Of a DNA stretch of 64,000 bases, positions 41,672-48,323 are shown piece after piece (within the stretch, counting starts at the first letter, position 1; each line of letters starts with the position of its first letter). The stretch comes from Lichenicola sp964247735 (GTDB lineage Bacteria > Pseudomonadota > Alphaproteobacteria > Acetobacterales > Acetobacteraceae): positions 1 to 64,000 of the forward strand of contig CAXTVS010000012.1 in assembly GCA_964247735.1 (NCBI GenBank). The letters run 5' to 3'. The translations under genes were made by a program, and so were the position numbers. The notes beneath the pieces were generated by a model. The model was not told where the DNA came from, did no database searches, and saw only the letters and a list, made by a program, of their open reading frames with translations.

Positions 41672-43099
41672 ATGAGCTTCGAGCGACTTTCCCCGGCTTC
41701 CCGACCGGCTCCGGCCCCCAGCAGGATGGCGTCCAGGATGCTGGCTGCCGTGCTTCTCGCCGGCCCTGCCCTGCCGTGCGCCGCAGCCGCGCAGTCGCAC
41801 CACTACCGCCACCAGGCCGCCGCCGCATCGGACGCGACCGACGACACGGCAGCCGGCGACGCGCCGACGGGCAAGGCCGCGGCCAAGGGTGCCGGGCCGT
41901 CGCAGGACGAGATCGTCGCAGTGGTGAACGGCCAGATCGTCACCCGGCGCGACGTGGAGGACCGGGAACACCTGTTCACCCTGTCCACCGGGCTGACCGA
42001 GAACCCGGACGTGCTGAACCGGCTGCGGCCGCAGATCACCCGGCAGCTGATCGACGAGCGCCTGCGCATGCAGGAGATCCAGCAGCGCCACATCAACGTG
42101 CCGATCTCGCGCATCGCCGACGCCATCGCCGACATCGAGAAGCGCAACAACATGCCGTCCAACGCGCTGCGCGACCGGCTGGCGAAGGACGGCGTGGCGA
42201 TGACGACCCTGATCGACCAGATCCGGGTGCAGCTGGCCTGGACCGGGGTGCTGCGCGAGCAGCTGGGCGAACGGGCGCGGATCACCTCGGCCGAGATCCG
42301 GCAGCGGCAGGACGCGCTCAAGCGGGAGGCCGGGCAGCCGGAATACCAGATCAGCGAGATCTTCGTGCCGGTGGAGGATCCGAAGAACAGCGCCGACGCG
42401 CTGAAGTTCGCCAACACGGTGATCGGGCAGCTGCATGCGGGCGCCCCGTTCCCGATCGTCGCCGCGCAGTTCAGCCAGAGCCAGACCGCGCTCGACGGCG
42501 GCTCGCTCGGCTGGGTGCAGGCGGACAACCTCGATCCGGAGGTGGTGGAGATCGCCCGGGCGATGCCGGTCGGTGCGATCAGCAACCCGATCCGGGTTGC
42601 CGGCGGCTACGACATCATCGCCCTGGCCGGAAGGCGCGTCAGCGGCACGCAGATGGCGACTGTGCTCGACCTGCGGCAGGCCTTCGTGCCGTTCGACGCG
42701 CCGCTCAACCCGCAGGCACCGACCGCGCAGCAGCAGCAGGCCCTGGCCAAGGCCAACGCCCTGTCCAGGGACGCGCACAGCTGCGACCAGATCGAGGCCG
42801 CCAACACCAGCTTCGGCTCGAAGCGGCCCGGCAACCCCGGCGCGGTGCAGCTCGACCGGCTCAACCCGCAGATGGCGCACGTGCTTGAGCCGCTCGCGGC
42901 CGGGCAGGCGACCCACCCGCTGGTGTCGAGCGACGGCATCGACGTGATCATGGTCTGCTCGCGCAGCCAGAAGAACCTGGCCCAGCAGGACACCGGCCAG
43001 ATCGCCGACCAGCTGCTGAACGACCGCGTCGAGCTGGTGTCGCGCCAGCTGAACCGCGACCTGCACCGCAGGGCGGTGATCGACATGCGCTCCTCCTGA
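41672..43099 (+). CDS. surA: periplasmic chaperone/peptidyl-prolyl isomerase SurA
   Basis: SurA escorts barrel proteins such as LptD across the periplasm. The 475-residue protein has a hydrophobic leader (MLAAVLLAGPALPCAAAAQ), a low-complexity stretch, the SurA N-domain (QDEIVAVVNGQIVTRRDVEDREHLFTL), and parvulin-type PPIase domains with PEYQISEIFVP, AAQFSQSQTALDGGSLGWVQADNLDPEV and GYDIIALAGRR. It follows lptD by 27 bp. Usually pdxA comes next in this operon; here rsmA follows at once. Confidence 0.93.
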   Translation: MSFERLSPASRPAPAPSRMASRMLAAVLLAGPALPCAAAAQSHHYRHQAAAASDATDDTAAGDAPTGKAAAKGAGPSQDEIVAVVNGQIVTRRDVEDREHLFTLSTGLTENPDVLNRLRPQITRQLIDERLRMQEIQQRHINVPISRIADAIADIEKRNNMPSNALRDRLAKDGVAMTTLIDQIRVQLAWTGVLREQLGERARITSAEIRQRQDALKREAGQPEYQISEIFVPVEDPKNSADALKFANTVIGQLHAGAPFPIVAAQFSQSQTALDGGSLGWVQADNLDPEVVEIARAMPVGAISNPIRVAGGYDIIALAGRRVSGTQMATVLDLRQAFVPFDAPLNPQAPTAQQQQALAKANALSRDAHSCDQIEAANTSFGSKRPGNPGAVQLDRLNPQMAHVLEPLAAGQATHPLVSSDGIDVIMVCSRSQKNLAQQDTGQIADQLLNDRVELVSRQLNRDLHRRAVIDMRSS

Positions 43100-43164
43100 C
43101 GGACGCCGGCGCACCGGGCCGGCTGCCGCCGGAGCCGCTGCCACGGCTGCCGACGCTGCGTGCG

Positions 43165-43962
43165 GTGATCGCCGAGCACGGGCTCGACGCGCGCAAGTCG
43201 CTCGGCCAGCACTTCCTGCTCGACCCGGCGCTGCTCGCCCGGATCGTGTCGCTGGCCGGGAACCTGTCGGGCCGACACGTGGTGGAGGTCGGGCCGGGTC
43301 CCGGCGGCCTGACGCGGGCGCTGCTGGCCAGTCCCGCCCGGAGCGTCACCGCGATCGAGATCGACCGCCGTGCCGCGGCGGCGATCGAGGCGCTGCGCTC
43401 GGCGGTGGCGTCGCCGGATGGCGGGTCGCGGCTGCGGCTGATCGAGGCGGATGCGACCGGGCAGGACCTCGCAGCCCTGGTCCCGGCGCCGCGGCAGGTG
43501 GTGGCGAACCTGCCCTACAACGTCGGCACGGCGCTGCTGGTCGGCTGGCTGCGCCAGGCGGCGTGCTGGGAGCGGCTGACGCTGATGTTCCAGGTGGAGG
43601 TGGCCGAGCGGATCGCGGCCGATCCGGGCTCGGATGCCTACGGAAGGCTGGCGGTGCTGGCGCGCTGGACCTGCGACGCGCAGCTTCTGCTCCGCATCCC
43701 GCCGGGCGCCTTCTCGCCGCCGCCCAAGGTGTTCTCCGCCGTGGTGGGGCTGGTGCCGCACGCGGTGCAGCCGGATCCGGCGCTGTTCGGGGCGATGGAG
43801 CGTGTGACGGCCGCCGCGTTCGGGCAGCGGCGCAAGATGCTGCGCGGCGCGCTCAGGGCGCTCGGCGGCGAGGCGCTGCTGGCGCGCGCGGACATCGACG
43901 GGCAGCGCCGGGCGGAAACCCTCAGCATCGCCGAGTTCGACCGCCTGGCGCGGCTGCTCTGA
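43165..43962 (+). CDS. rsmA: 16S rRNA (adenine1518/1519-N6,N6)-dimethyltransferase
   Basis: KsgA/RsmA dimethylates two adenines near the 3' end of 16S rRNA during small-subunit maturation. It is 265 residues from the GTG. It has KSLGQHFLLDPALL, the SAM-binding VVEVGPGPGGLTRALLA, IEIDRRAAAAI, the catalytic NLPYNVGTALL, and FSPPPKVFSAVVGL in the C-terminal part. The frame is open further upstream through LPRLPTLRA, typical of alphaproteobacterial RsmA, but without ATG, GTG or TTG. A CTG at 43096 overlapping the surA stop (CTGA) would include it, so the real protein may be about 23 residues longer. Confidence 0.92.
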   Translation: MIAEHGLDARKSLGQHFLLDPALLARIVSLAGNLSGRHVVEVGPGPGGLTRALLASPARSVTAIEIDRRAAAAIEALRSAVASPDGGSRLRLIEADATGQDLAALVPAPRQVVANLPYNVGTALLVGWLRQAACWERLTLMFQVEVAERIAADPGSDAYGRLAVLARWTCDAQLLLRIPPGAFSPPPKVFSAVVGLVPHAVQPDPALFGAMERVTAAAFGQRRKMLRGALRALGGEALLARADIDGQRRAETLSIAEFDRLARLL

Positions 43963-43991
43963 GGCTCCATGAAGCGCTTGAACTTGAAGCG

Positions 43992-44462
43992 TGGTTCACG
44001 CCGCTGACGGATGCCCGGTGGGCGATGACGGAGCTGCATCGTCCGTGGAAGCGGACCGGACCCAGGCCTGAGCGGCAGTGACGATCGCCGCTTCGTGGAG
44101 GCGATATCGGGGACGACGCGATCGCAGTCCATGAACTGCCCATGACGTCCGGCGATCGGAGCACCGCCGGCCGACGCCGTGGCGACGGAACACGGCCAAT
44201 TCCATGCCTGATGGCTGACATGGCGTTCGACAGCGACGTCGTCGCCAGCCTGGACGTGGAAGATGCCAGGATCGTCATCTCACAGCACTCGCGCCGCGCG
44301 AAGCGGCTGCGGCTGCGGCTCGGCCATGAGATCCACACGTGGCACCATCTGATCGAGAAGTGGTTCCGCAAGCCCACGGGGTTCAAGCGGATCGCTGCGC
44401 GCGTCGACAAGATCGACCAGAGCTTCAGCGCCCGTCTCGCCGCGGCCGTCATCGACTCGTGA
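43992..44462 (+). pseudogene. decayed IS5-type transposase
   Basis: Three remnants lie in order on the plus strand, in different frames. The first is WFTPLTDARWAMTELHRP, matching the IS5 start (L-T-D-x-x-W). Next is DDRRFVEAI, matching the NRxFVEAVLW block. Last is ADMAFDSDVVASLD...RIVISQHSRRAK followed by HLIEKWFRKPTGFKRIAARVDKIDQSF and AAAVIDS, the IS5 C-terminal H-LIE region with the catalytic glutamate. The middle, including most of the DDE core, is missing. Full IS5-type transposases are about 250 residues, so more than a third is lost. Inverted repeats could not be identified. It marks the left border of an accessory stretch. Confidence 0.7.
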
Positions 44463-44580
44463 TGGGTCCAGCAAGACTCAAGCCAGGTCCACCAGCGCGT
44501 TCAAGATCCGGCTGACCGCGATCCCGGCATCCCGGTTCTCGAGGTCACGCCCGACCCGGGCTTGGAAGTCGGGCATTCCG

Positions 44581-44609
44581 TTGCCAAAAACGTACAGTCG
44601 TCGTATCGG
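44581..44609 (+). promoter_or_regulatory. possible sigma-70-type promoter for the lipoprotein gene
   Basis: TTGCCA and TATCGG are separated by 17 bases, in an AT-richer patch about 30 bp before the lipoprotein ATG. The match is partial and no start site is known. Confidence 0.25.
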
Positions 44610-44638
44610 GTTGTCACCTTTCCAACGGATGACGCTCG

Positions 44639-45052
44639 ATGTTCGCTCGCTTCGCCGGTTTGTGGCTGGTCAGCTCGCTGGTGCTTGCAGGCTGCACAAA
44701 TCAGCCGCTCACCGTCGTCCGATCCCTCACGATGAGGCAGCCGGACTTCGAACTTGGAGAACTCACGCCACAGACGCATTTCACGCTGAAGGATGTCATC
44801 AGGGTCGAGGCGTTCCTGAGCTGGCCGAATCCCGGCGACGAGGACGGCCTTCACGATGTCGAATGGGACTGGTACAGGTCCGACGTCCTCGTGTCCCGAA
44901 CCTCGCGCGACAACCTCCGCTTCGACTCGACACCCTATGGACTCTGGACCAGGCGGGCAGCCGCTGGTTTGGGACCTGGGATCTACCGGGTCGATACGCT
45001 TGTCGACGGCAAGCTGGTGGTGAGCGACCATCTTGTGATCGACCCGATCTAG
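44639..45052 (+). CDS. small predicted lipoprotein, unrecognised
   Basis: The 137-residue protein has a lipoprotein leader: MFARFAGLWLVSSLVLAGC, with a textbook LAGC lipobox (lipidated cysteine about residue 19). The mature part is acidic with LKDVIRVEAFLSWPNPGDEDGLHDVEWDWYRSDVLVSR and ends GIYRVDTLVDGKLVVSDHLVIDPI, reading like a compact beta-sandwich with alternating charged and aromatic residues. I do not recognise the family. It lies between a decayed IS5 gene and an IS66 element, so it may have come with mobile DNA or have been caught between insertions. It is oriented away from the decayed transposase. Confidence 0.75.
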   Translation: MFARFAGLWLVSSLVLAGCTNQPLTVVRSLTMRQPDFELGELTPQTHFTLKDVIRVEAFLSWPNPGDEDGLHDVEWDWYRSDVLVSRTSRDNLRFDSTPYGLWTRRAAAGLGPGIYRVDTLVDGKLVVSDHLVIDPI

Positions 45053-45209
45053 CAGGTTGTCGGGCGGCGGTGGAATCGGATCGAAGCCTAGGCGCTCATC
45101 GATCAGACCGTCCACCTGATCGGATCTGCTCTGTATACGTCCGGTCTCGACACGCTGACGTCGCGGTCGCGTTCTGCTTTGCCAGTGACTCACGGTTGGG
45201 AGCCTTGGG

Positions 45210-45851
45210 TTGGAGCAGGAGGTATTTTGGCGCGAGCACGTTGACGCGTTCCTGCGGCAGGGTGGCTCGCAGCGGGATTATTGCCAGCAGCATGGGATCC
45301 CGCCGCGCGAGCTACGCAAGTGGCGGACGCGGTTCTACGGGCCGGTTAGGCAGCGGCCCACATCAGAGCCAGGCGCTGCTCCGGCAGAGGCGGGCTTAAG
45401 CGAATTCTCTTATGCCCGCCCTTCAGAGCCTGACGTCGCTTCAAGTGGCTTGACGGTCGCGACACCAGTCATTCGGCGTCGCTGGACCGCGGAACAGAAA
45501 CGCCAGCTGGTCTGGGAGGGCCTCAACTCGGGCCAGCCTCTTGCCCGATATGCCCGGCACCATGGCATCCACGCCAGCGTGGTCCATCGGTGGCTCCGTG
45601 CCTTCGCCCGACCGATGTTGACTGCTCCCCAGGCCGAACCGCCAGCTGTGTTTGCCGCGGCGCGGGTCGCCAAGCCAGTGGAGGAGCAGGCGCTCGTGCT
45701 CCAGGCATCACCGCCCCCGCCGCCGGCACATCAAGCCCTGGTCGGACAGATCGAGATCGAGCTGCTTGGCGGTCGTCGGATCCGCGTGGGACATGATGTC
45801 GACATAGACCTCCTGCGGCGGTTGATCGTCGCGCTGGACACGCCGGCATGA
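45210..45851 (+). CDS. tnpA: IS66 TnpA accessory protein
   Basis: This 213-residue protein has the IS66 Orf1 arrangement of two short helix-turn-helix-like units: FWREHVDAFLRQGGSQRDYCQQHGIPPRELRKWRTRF at the start and RRWTAEQKRQLVWEGLNSGQPLARYARHHGIHASVVHRWLRAF in the middle. The C-terminal tail has VGQIEIELLGGRRIRVGHDVDIDLLRRLIVAL, the usual IS66 end. The start is a TTG at 45210. The stop overlaps tnpB (ATGA), the normal translational coupling in this family. The N-terminal duplication of the HTH is longer than in minimal TnpA. Confidence 0.9.
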   Translation: MEQEVFWREHVDAFLRQGGSQRDYCQQHGIPPRELRKWRTRFYGPVRQRPTSEPGAAPAEAGLSEFSYARPSEPDVASSGLTVATPVIRRRWTAEQKRQLVWEGLNSGQPLARYARHHGIHASVVHRWLRAFARPMLTAPQAEPPAVFAAARVAKPVEEQALVLQASPPPPPAHQALVGQIEIELLGGRRIRVGHDVDIDLLRRLIVALDTPA

Positions 45852-46210
45852 TCTCGATGCCGGCCGGCGTCCGCATCCATTTGGCCCTTGGCCCGACAGA
45901 CATGCGAAAGGGTTTTGACGGCTTGTCGTTGCTGGTGCAGGAGGTGCTGCGGACGAATCCGTTCAGCGGCCATCTGTTCATATTTCGCGGCAAGCGCGCG
46001 GGGATGCTCAAGATTCTGTTCCACGACGGCACCGGCATGTGCCTGTTCGCCAAGCGACTGGACCAGGGTGCGTTCACTTGGCCGACGACGCAGCCGCAGG
46101 CAGACGGCACCGTCTCGGTGACGCTGACGCCGGCGCAGTTGTCGATGCTGCTGGAGGGGCTGGAGTGGCGGGCACCCGTGCAGACGCGGCGGCTGATGAT
46201 TGCGGGCTGA
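45848..46210 (+). CDS. tnpB: IS66 TnpB (Orf2)
   Basis: The 120-residue protein is a canonical IS66 Orf2: VRIHLALGPTDMRKGFDGLSLLVQEVL, FIFRGKRAGMLKILFHDGTGMCLFAKRLDQGAFTWP, and LTPAQLSMLLEGLEWR. It is needed for IS66 transposition although its exact activity is unknown. Start and stop look intact, and it overlaps tnpA by four bases. tnpC follows after 47 bp. Confidence 0.95.
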   Translation: MISMPAGVRIHLALGPTDMRKGFDGLSLLVQEVLRTNPFSGHLFIFRGKRAGMLKILFHDGTGMCLFAKRLDQGAFTWPTTQPQADGTVSVTLTPAQLSMLLEGLEWRAPVQTRRLMIAG

Positions 46211-46257
46211 GGCTGTTTTCGATGTACAGGATGCCGCTGGATCGGTAGCCTCCGCTC

Positions 46258-47841
46258 ATGCGGATCGCGCTCGACAGCCTGCCGACCGATGCCGCCATGC
46301 TGCAGCAGCTGGTGCGCGGCATGGCAGCGGCACTGGCTAGCCGGGATGCGACAGTCGCCGAGAGCCAGGTCGAGATCGATCGGCTGCGCCTGATCATCAA
46401 GCAGCTTCAGCGTGGGCAGTTCGGCCGCAGCGCCGAGCGGCGCGATCCCGACCAGATGGCGTTCGGTCTCGAGGAGCTGGAGGCCGATCTCGCCCGGGCA
46501 GAGGCGTGGCGAGCCGCAGCCATGCCGCCGGCCTCGGCTGATCCCATTCCGACGGCGCCTGCCAAACCTCCGCATCGGGCACCGCTTCCGGCCCATCTGC
46601 CGCGCGTCGAGACCGTCATCCCGGTCCCGCACGACGTCTGCCCGGAGTGTGGCGGCGCCCTGCACGATGCCGGCGCCACCAGCAGCGAGATGCTCGACTG
46701 GATTCCGGCGCAAATCCGCGTGGTTCGTATCACCCGACCCAAGCGGGCCTGCCGCTGCTGCGGCACACTGCACCAGGCACCAGCCCCAGAGCGGGTGCTG
46801 GCTGGCGGCCTCGCCACCCCCGGACTGATCGCCCACGTGCTGGTGAGCCGCTACTGCGACCACCTACCGCTATATCGCCAGAGCAGGATCTTCGCCCGGC
46901 ACGGGCTGGAGATCAGCCGCTCCACCCTGTACGGGCTGGAGATCAGCCGCTCCACCCTGTCGGGCTGGATCGGTGCTGCCTGCTGGTGGTTGGAGGCGCT
47001 GCACGAACGGCTGGTCGCGCATGTGATGGCGGGTGACCGGGTCTTCGCCGACGACACGCCGCTGCCGGTGCTCGATCCTGGACGTGGCCGGACCAAGACC
47101 GGCCGCCTGTGGGCCTACACGCGCGACGACCGCTCCTACGGCAGCAACGCTCCACCGGCGGTGGTCTTCCACTATGCGCCTGACCGCACCGGTACCCGCC
47201 CAGCGGAGCATCTCAAGACGTTCCGCGGCATCCTGCAGGTGGACGGCTATGCCGGCTTCGAGGCTCTGGCGGACAAAGGCACCGTCACCCTGGCCGCCTG
47301 CTGGGCTCATGCCCGGAGGAAGTTCTTCGAGCTGCACGAGGCGGGCTCGCCTGTCGCCACCGAGGCAGTGCAGCGGATCGACGAACTCTACGAGATCGAG
47401 GCGACGATCCGGGGCCAGCCGCCGGGTGAGCGGCTGCGGGTGCGCCAGCAACAGTCACTGCCTTTGGTCGAGGTTCTGCAGGCGTGGCTGGACCTGCAGC
47501 TGTTGCGCCTTCCGGGACGCAGCAGGTTGGCCGAGGCGATCCGCTACGCGCTCGGGCGGTGGTCGGCGCTGACCCGGTTCCTCGACGACGGGCGGATTGA
47601 CCTGGACACCAACCCTGTCGAAAGAGCGATTAGGCCAATTGCTTTGGGCCGTAAAAACAGCCTGTTCGCCGGCAGCGAGGGCGGTGCGAACCGGTGGGCA
47701 ATCGTCGCCTCGCTGATCGAGACCGCAAAGCTCAACGGCGTCGAACCGTACGTGTGGCTCTGCGACAGTCTGACCCAGATGGTGGACGGACATCCGGCCA
47801 ATCGGCTCGATACGCTGATGCCGTGGATGTCGGCAAAATAA
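46258..47841 (+). CDS. tnpC: IS66 TnpC transposase, with internal 10-residue duplication
   Basis: The 527-residue DDE transposase of IS66 has the N-terminal leucine-zipper-like region (IDRLRLIIKQLQRGQFGRSAERRD), a zinc-binding domain (CPECGGALHDAG, RACRCCGTLHQ), then the catalytic DDE core: DRVFADDTPLPVLDPG (D), QVDGYAGFEALADKG (D), and the C-terminal LDTNPVERAIRPIALGRKNSLFAGSEGGA (E). An exact 30-bp tandem duplication inserts a second LEISRSTLYG before the catalytic core. All catalytic blocks are otherwise present and the frame is open, but the insertion lies in a helix before the active site and may impair it. Confidence 0.93.
   Translation: MRIALDSLPTDAAMLQQLVRGMAAALASRDATVAESQVEIDRLRLIIKQLQRGQFGRSAERRDPDQMAFGLEELEADLARAEAWRAAAMPPASADPIPTAPAKPPHRAPLPAHLPRVETVIPVPHDVCPECGGALHDAGATSSEMLDWIPAQIRVVRITRPKRACRCCGTLHQAPAPERVLAGGLATPGLIAHVLVSRYCDHLPLYRQSRIFARHGLEISRSTLYGLEISRSTLSGWIGAACWWLEALHERLVAHVMAGDRVFADDTPLPVLDPGRGRTKTGRLWAYTRDDRSYGSNAPPAVVFHYAPDRTGTRPAEHLKTFRGILQVDGYAGFEALADKGTVTLAACWAHARRKFFELHEAGSPVATEAVQRIDELYEIEATIRGQPPGERLRVRQQQSLPLVEVLQAWLDLQLLRLPGRSRLAEAIRYALGRWSALTRFLDDGRIDLDTNPVERAIRPIALGRKNSLFAGSEGGANRWAIVASLIETAKLNGVEPYVWLCDSLTQMVDGHPANRLDTLMPWMSAK
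46901..46960 (+). repeat. exact 30-bp tandem duplication inside tnpC
   Basis: Bases 46901-46930 and 46931-46960 are identical 30-mers beginning ACGGGCTGGAGATCAGCC. The duplication keeps the frame and adds ten residues to TnpC. Identity of the copies suggests it is recent, by slippage or unequal crossing-over, or an assembly artefact. Confidence 0.9.
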
Positions 47842-47918
47842 ACTCAAGGACGATAGCGTAGTGTCCGCTCGATGGTGATTACCCGCGGGTCTTCACCTAC
47901 TGGCTACGAATCGGGATC

Positions 47919-48323
47919 CTAGCAGAACTTAGCGCGGTTATAGCAATCCGAGGCCAGCAACTCTATCGACATACGGATACGTATGGCGAGGTCAGGATCG
48001 CCTTCATACGTTACGTCGTCAAATCTACCGCTTTTGGGGATCTTCAGGAGCATGGTGTCACCTAGTTTGTATGAGTAGCCGTTGTAGACGGTCGTCCAGT
48101 CGATCCAGGTCACGCCGTTGCGGGTGACGAAGCCGGACGAGCACAGCCCCTTCAGCAGCACGTCGGTGACGACCTCGCCGTTCAGCTTGGCCTTACCGAT
48201 CATGTTGTGCCGCAGTGCCGTGGTGACGACCTCGTGGGAGTCGTTGCACCGTTCGGCCGCCGTACCCCCGCCAGGGTGTGCGAGGACGGCCAGAGTTGCC
48301 GCGAGCCGTAGCATGAGCCTCAT
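47919..48323 (-). CDS. small secreted four-cysteine protein, candidate immunity/partner of the adjacent lysozyme
   Basis: This 134-residue protein has a signal peptide (MRLMLRLAATLAVLAHPGGGTAA, cleavage about residue 23), so it is exported. The mature part has four cysteines (C26, C61, C127, C134), enough for two disulfides, and a beta-rich middle (WIDWTTVYNGYSYKLGDTMLLKIP). No family is recognised. Its ATG overlaps the stop of the lysozyme gene (ATGA), so the two are co-translated. Base composition is low for the genome (29 G/C in the 60 bases from 48001). A periplasmic inhibitor guarding against the partner muramidase is the natural reading, but this is inference. Confidence 0.75.
   Translation of the reverse strand: MRLMLRLAATLAVLAHPGGGTAAERCNDSHEVVTTALRHNMIGKAKLNGEVVTDVLLKGLCSSGFVTRNGVTWIDWTTVYNGYSYKLGDTMLLKIPKSGRFDDVTYEGDPDLAIRIRMSIELLASDCYNRAKFC

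Larger units (their letters stand above)
45210..47841 (+). mobile_element. IS66-family insertion sequence (coding part)
   Basis: Three genes in the fixed IS66 order tnpA-tnpB-tnpC on one strand define the element. Coordinates cover the genes only. I looked for terminal inverted repeats in 45053-45209 and 47842-47918 and found only weak resemblance (GTATAC near 45133, GTAATC on the other strand near 47884), without matching 8-bp flanking repeats, so the ends are not resolved. Confidence 0.9.

Noticed and set aside
38621..43144. A 1507-codon minus-strand open frame across lptG, lptD and surA
   Set aside because: It is antisense to well-supported genes and has the low-complexity His/Arg/Gly composition that GC-rich coding DNA gives on the opposite strand.
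45053..47918. Terminal inverted repeats and target duplication for the IS66 element
   Set aside because: GTATAC near 45133 and GTAATC (reverse) near 47884 share only a few bases beyond the first three, and the flanking 8-mers differ, so I did not report ends.
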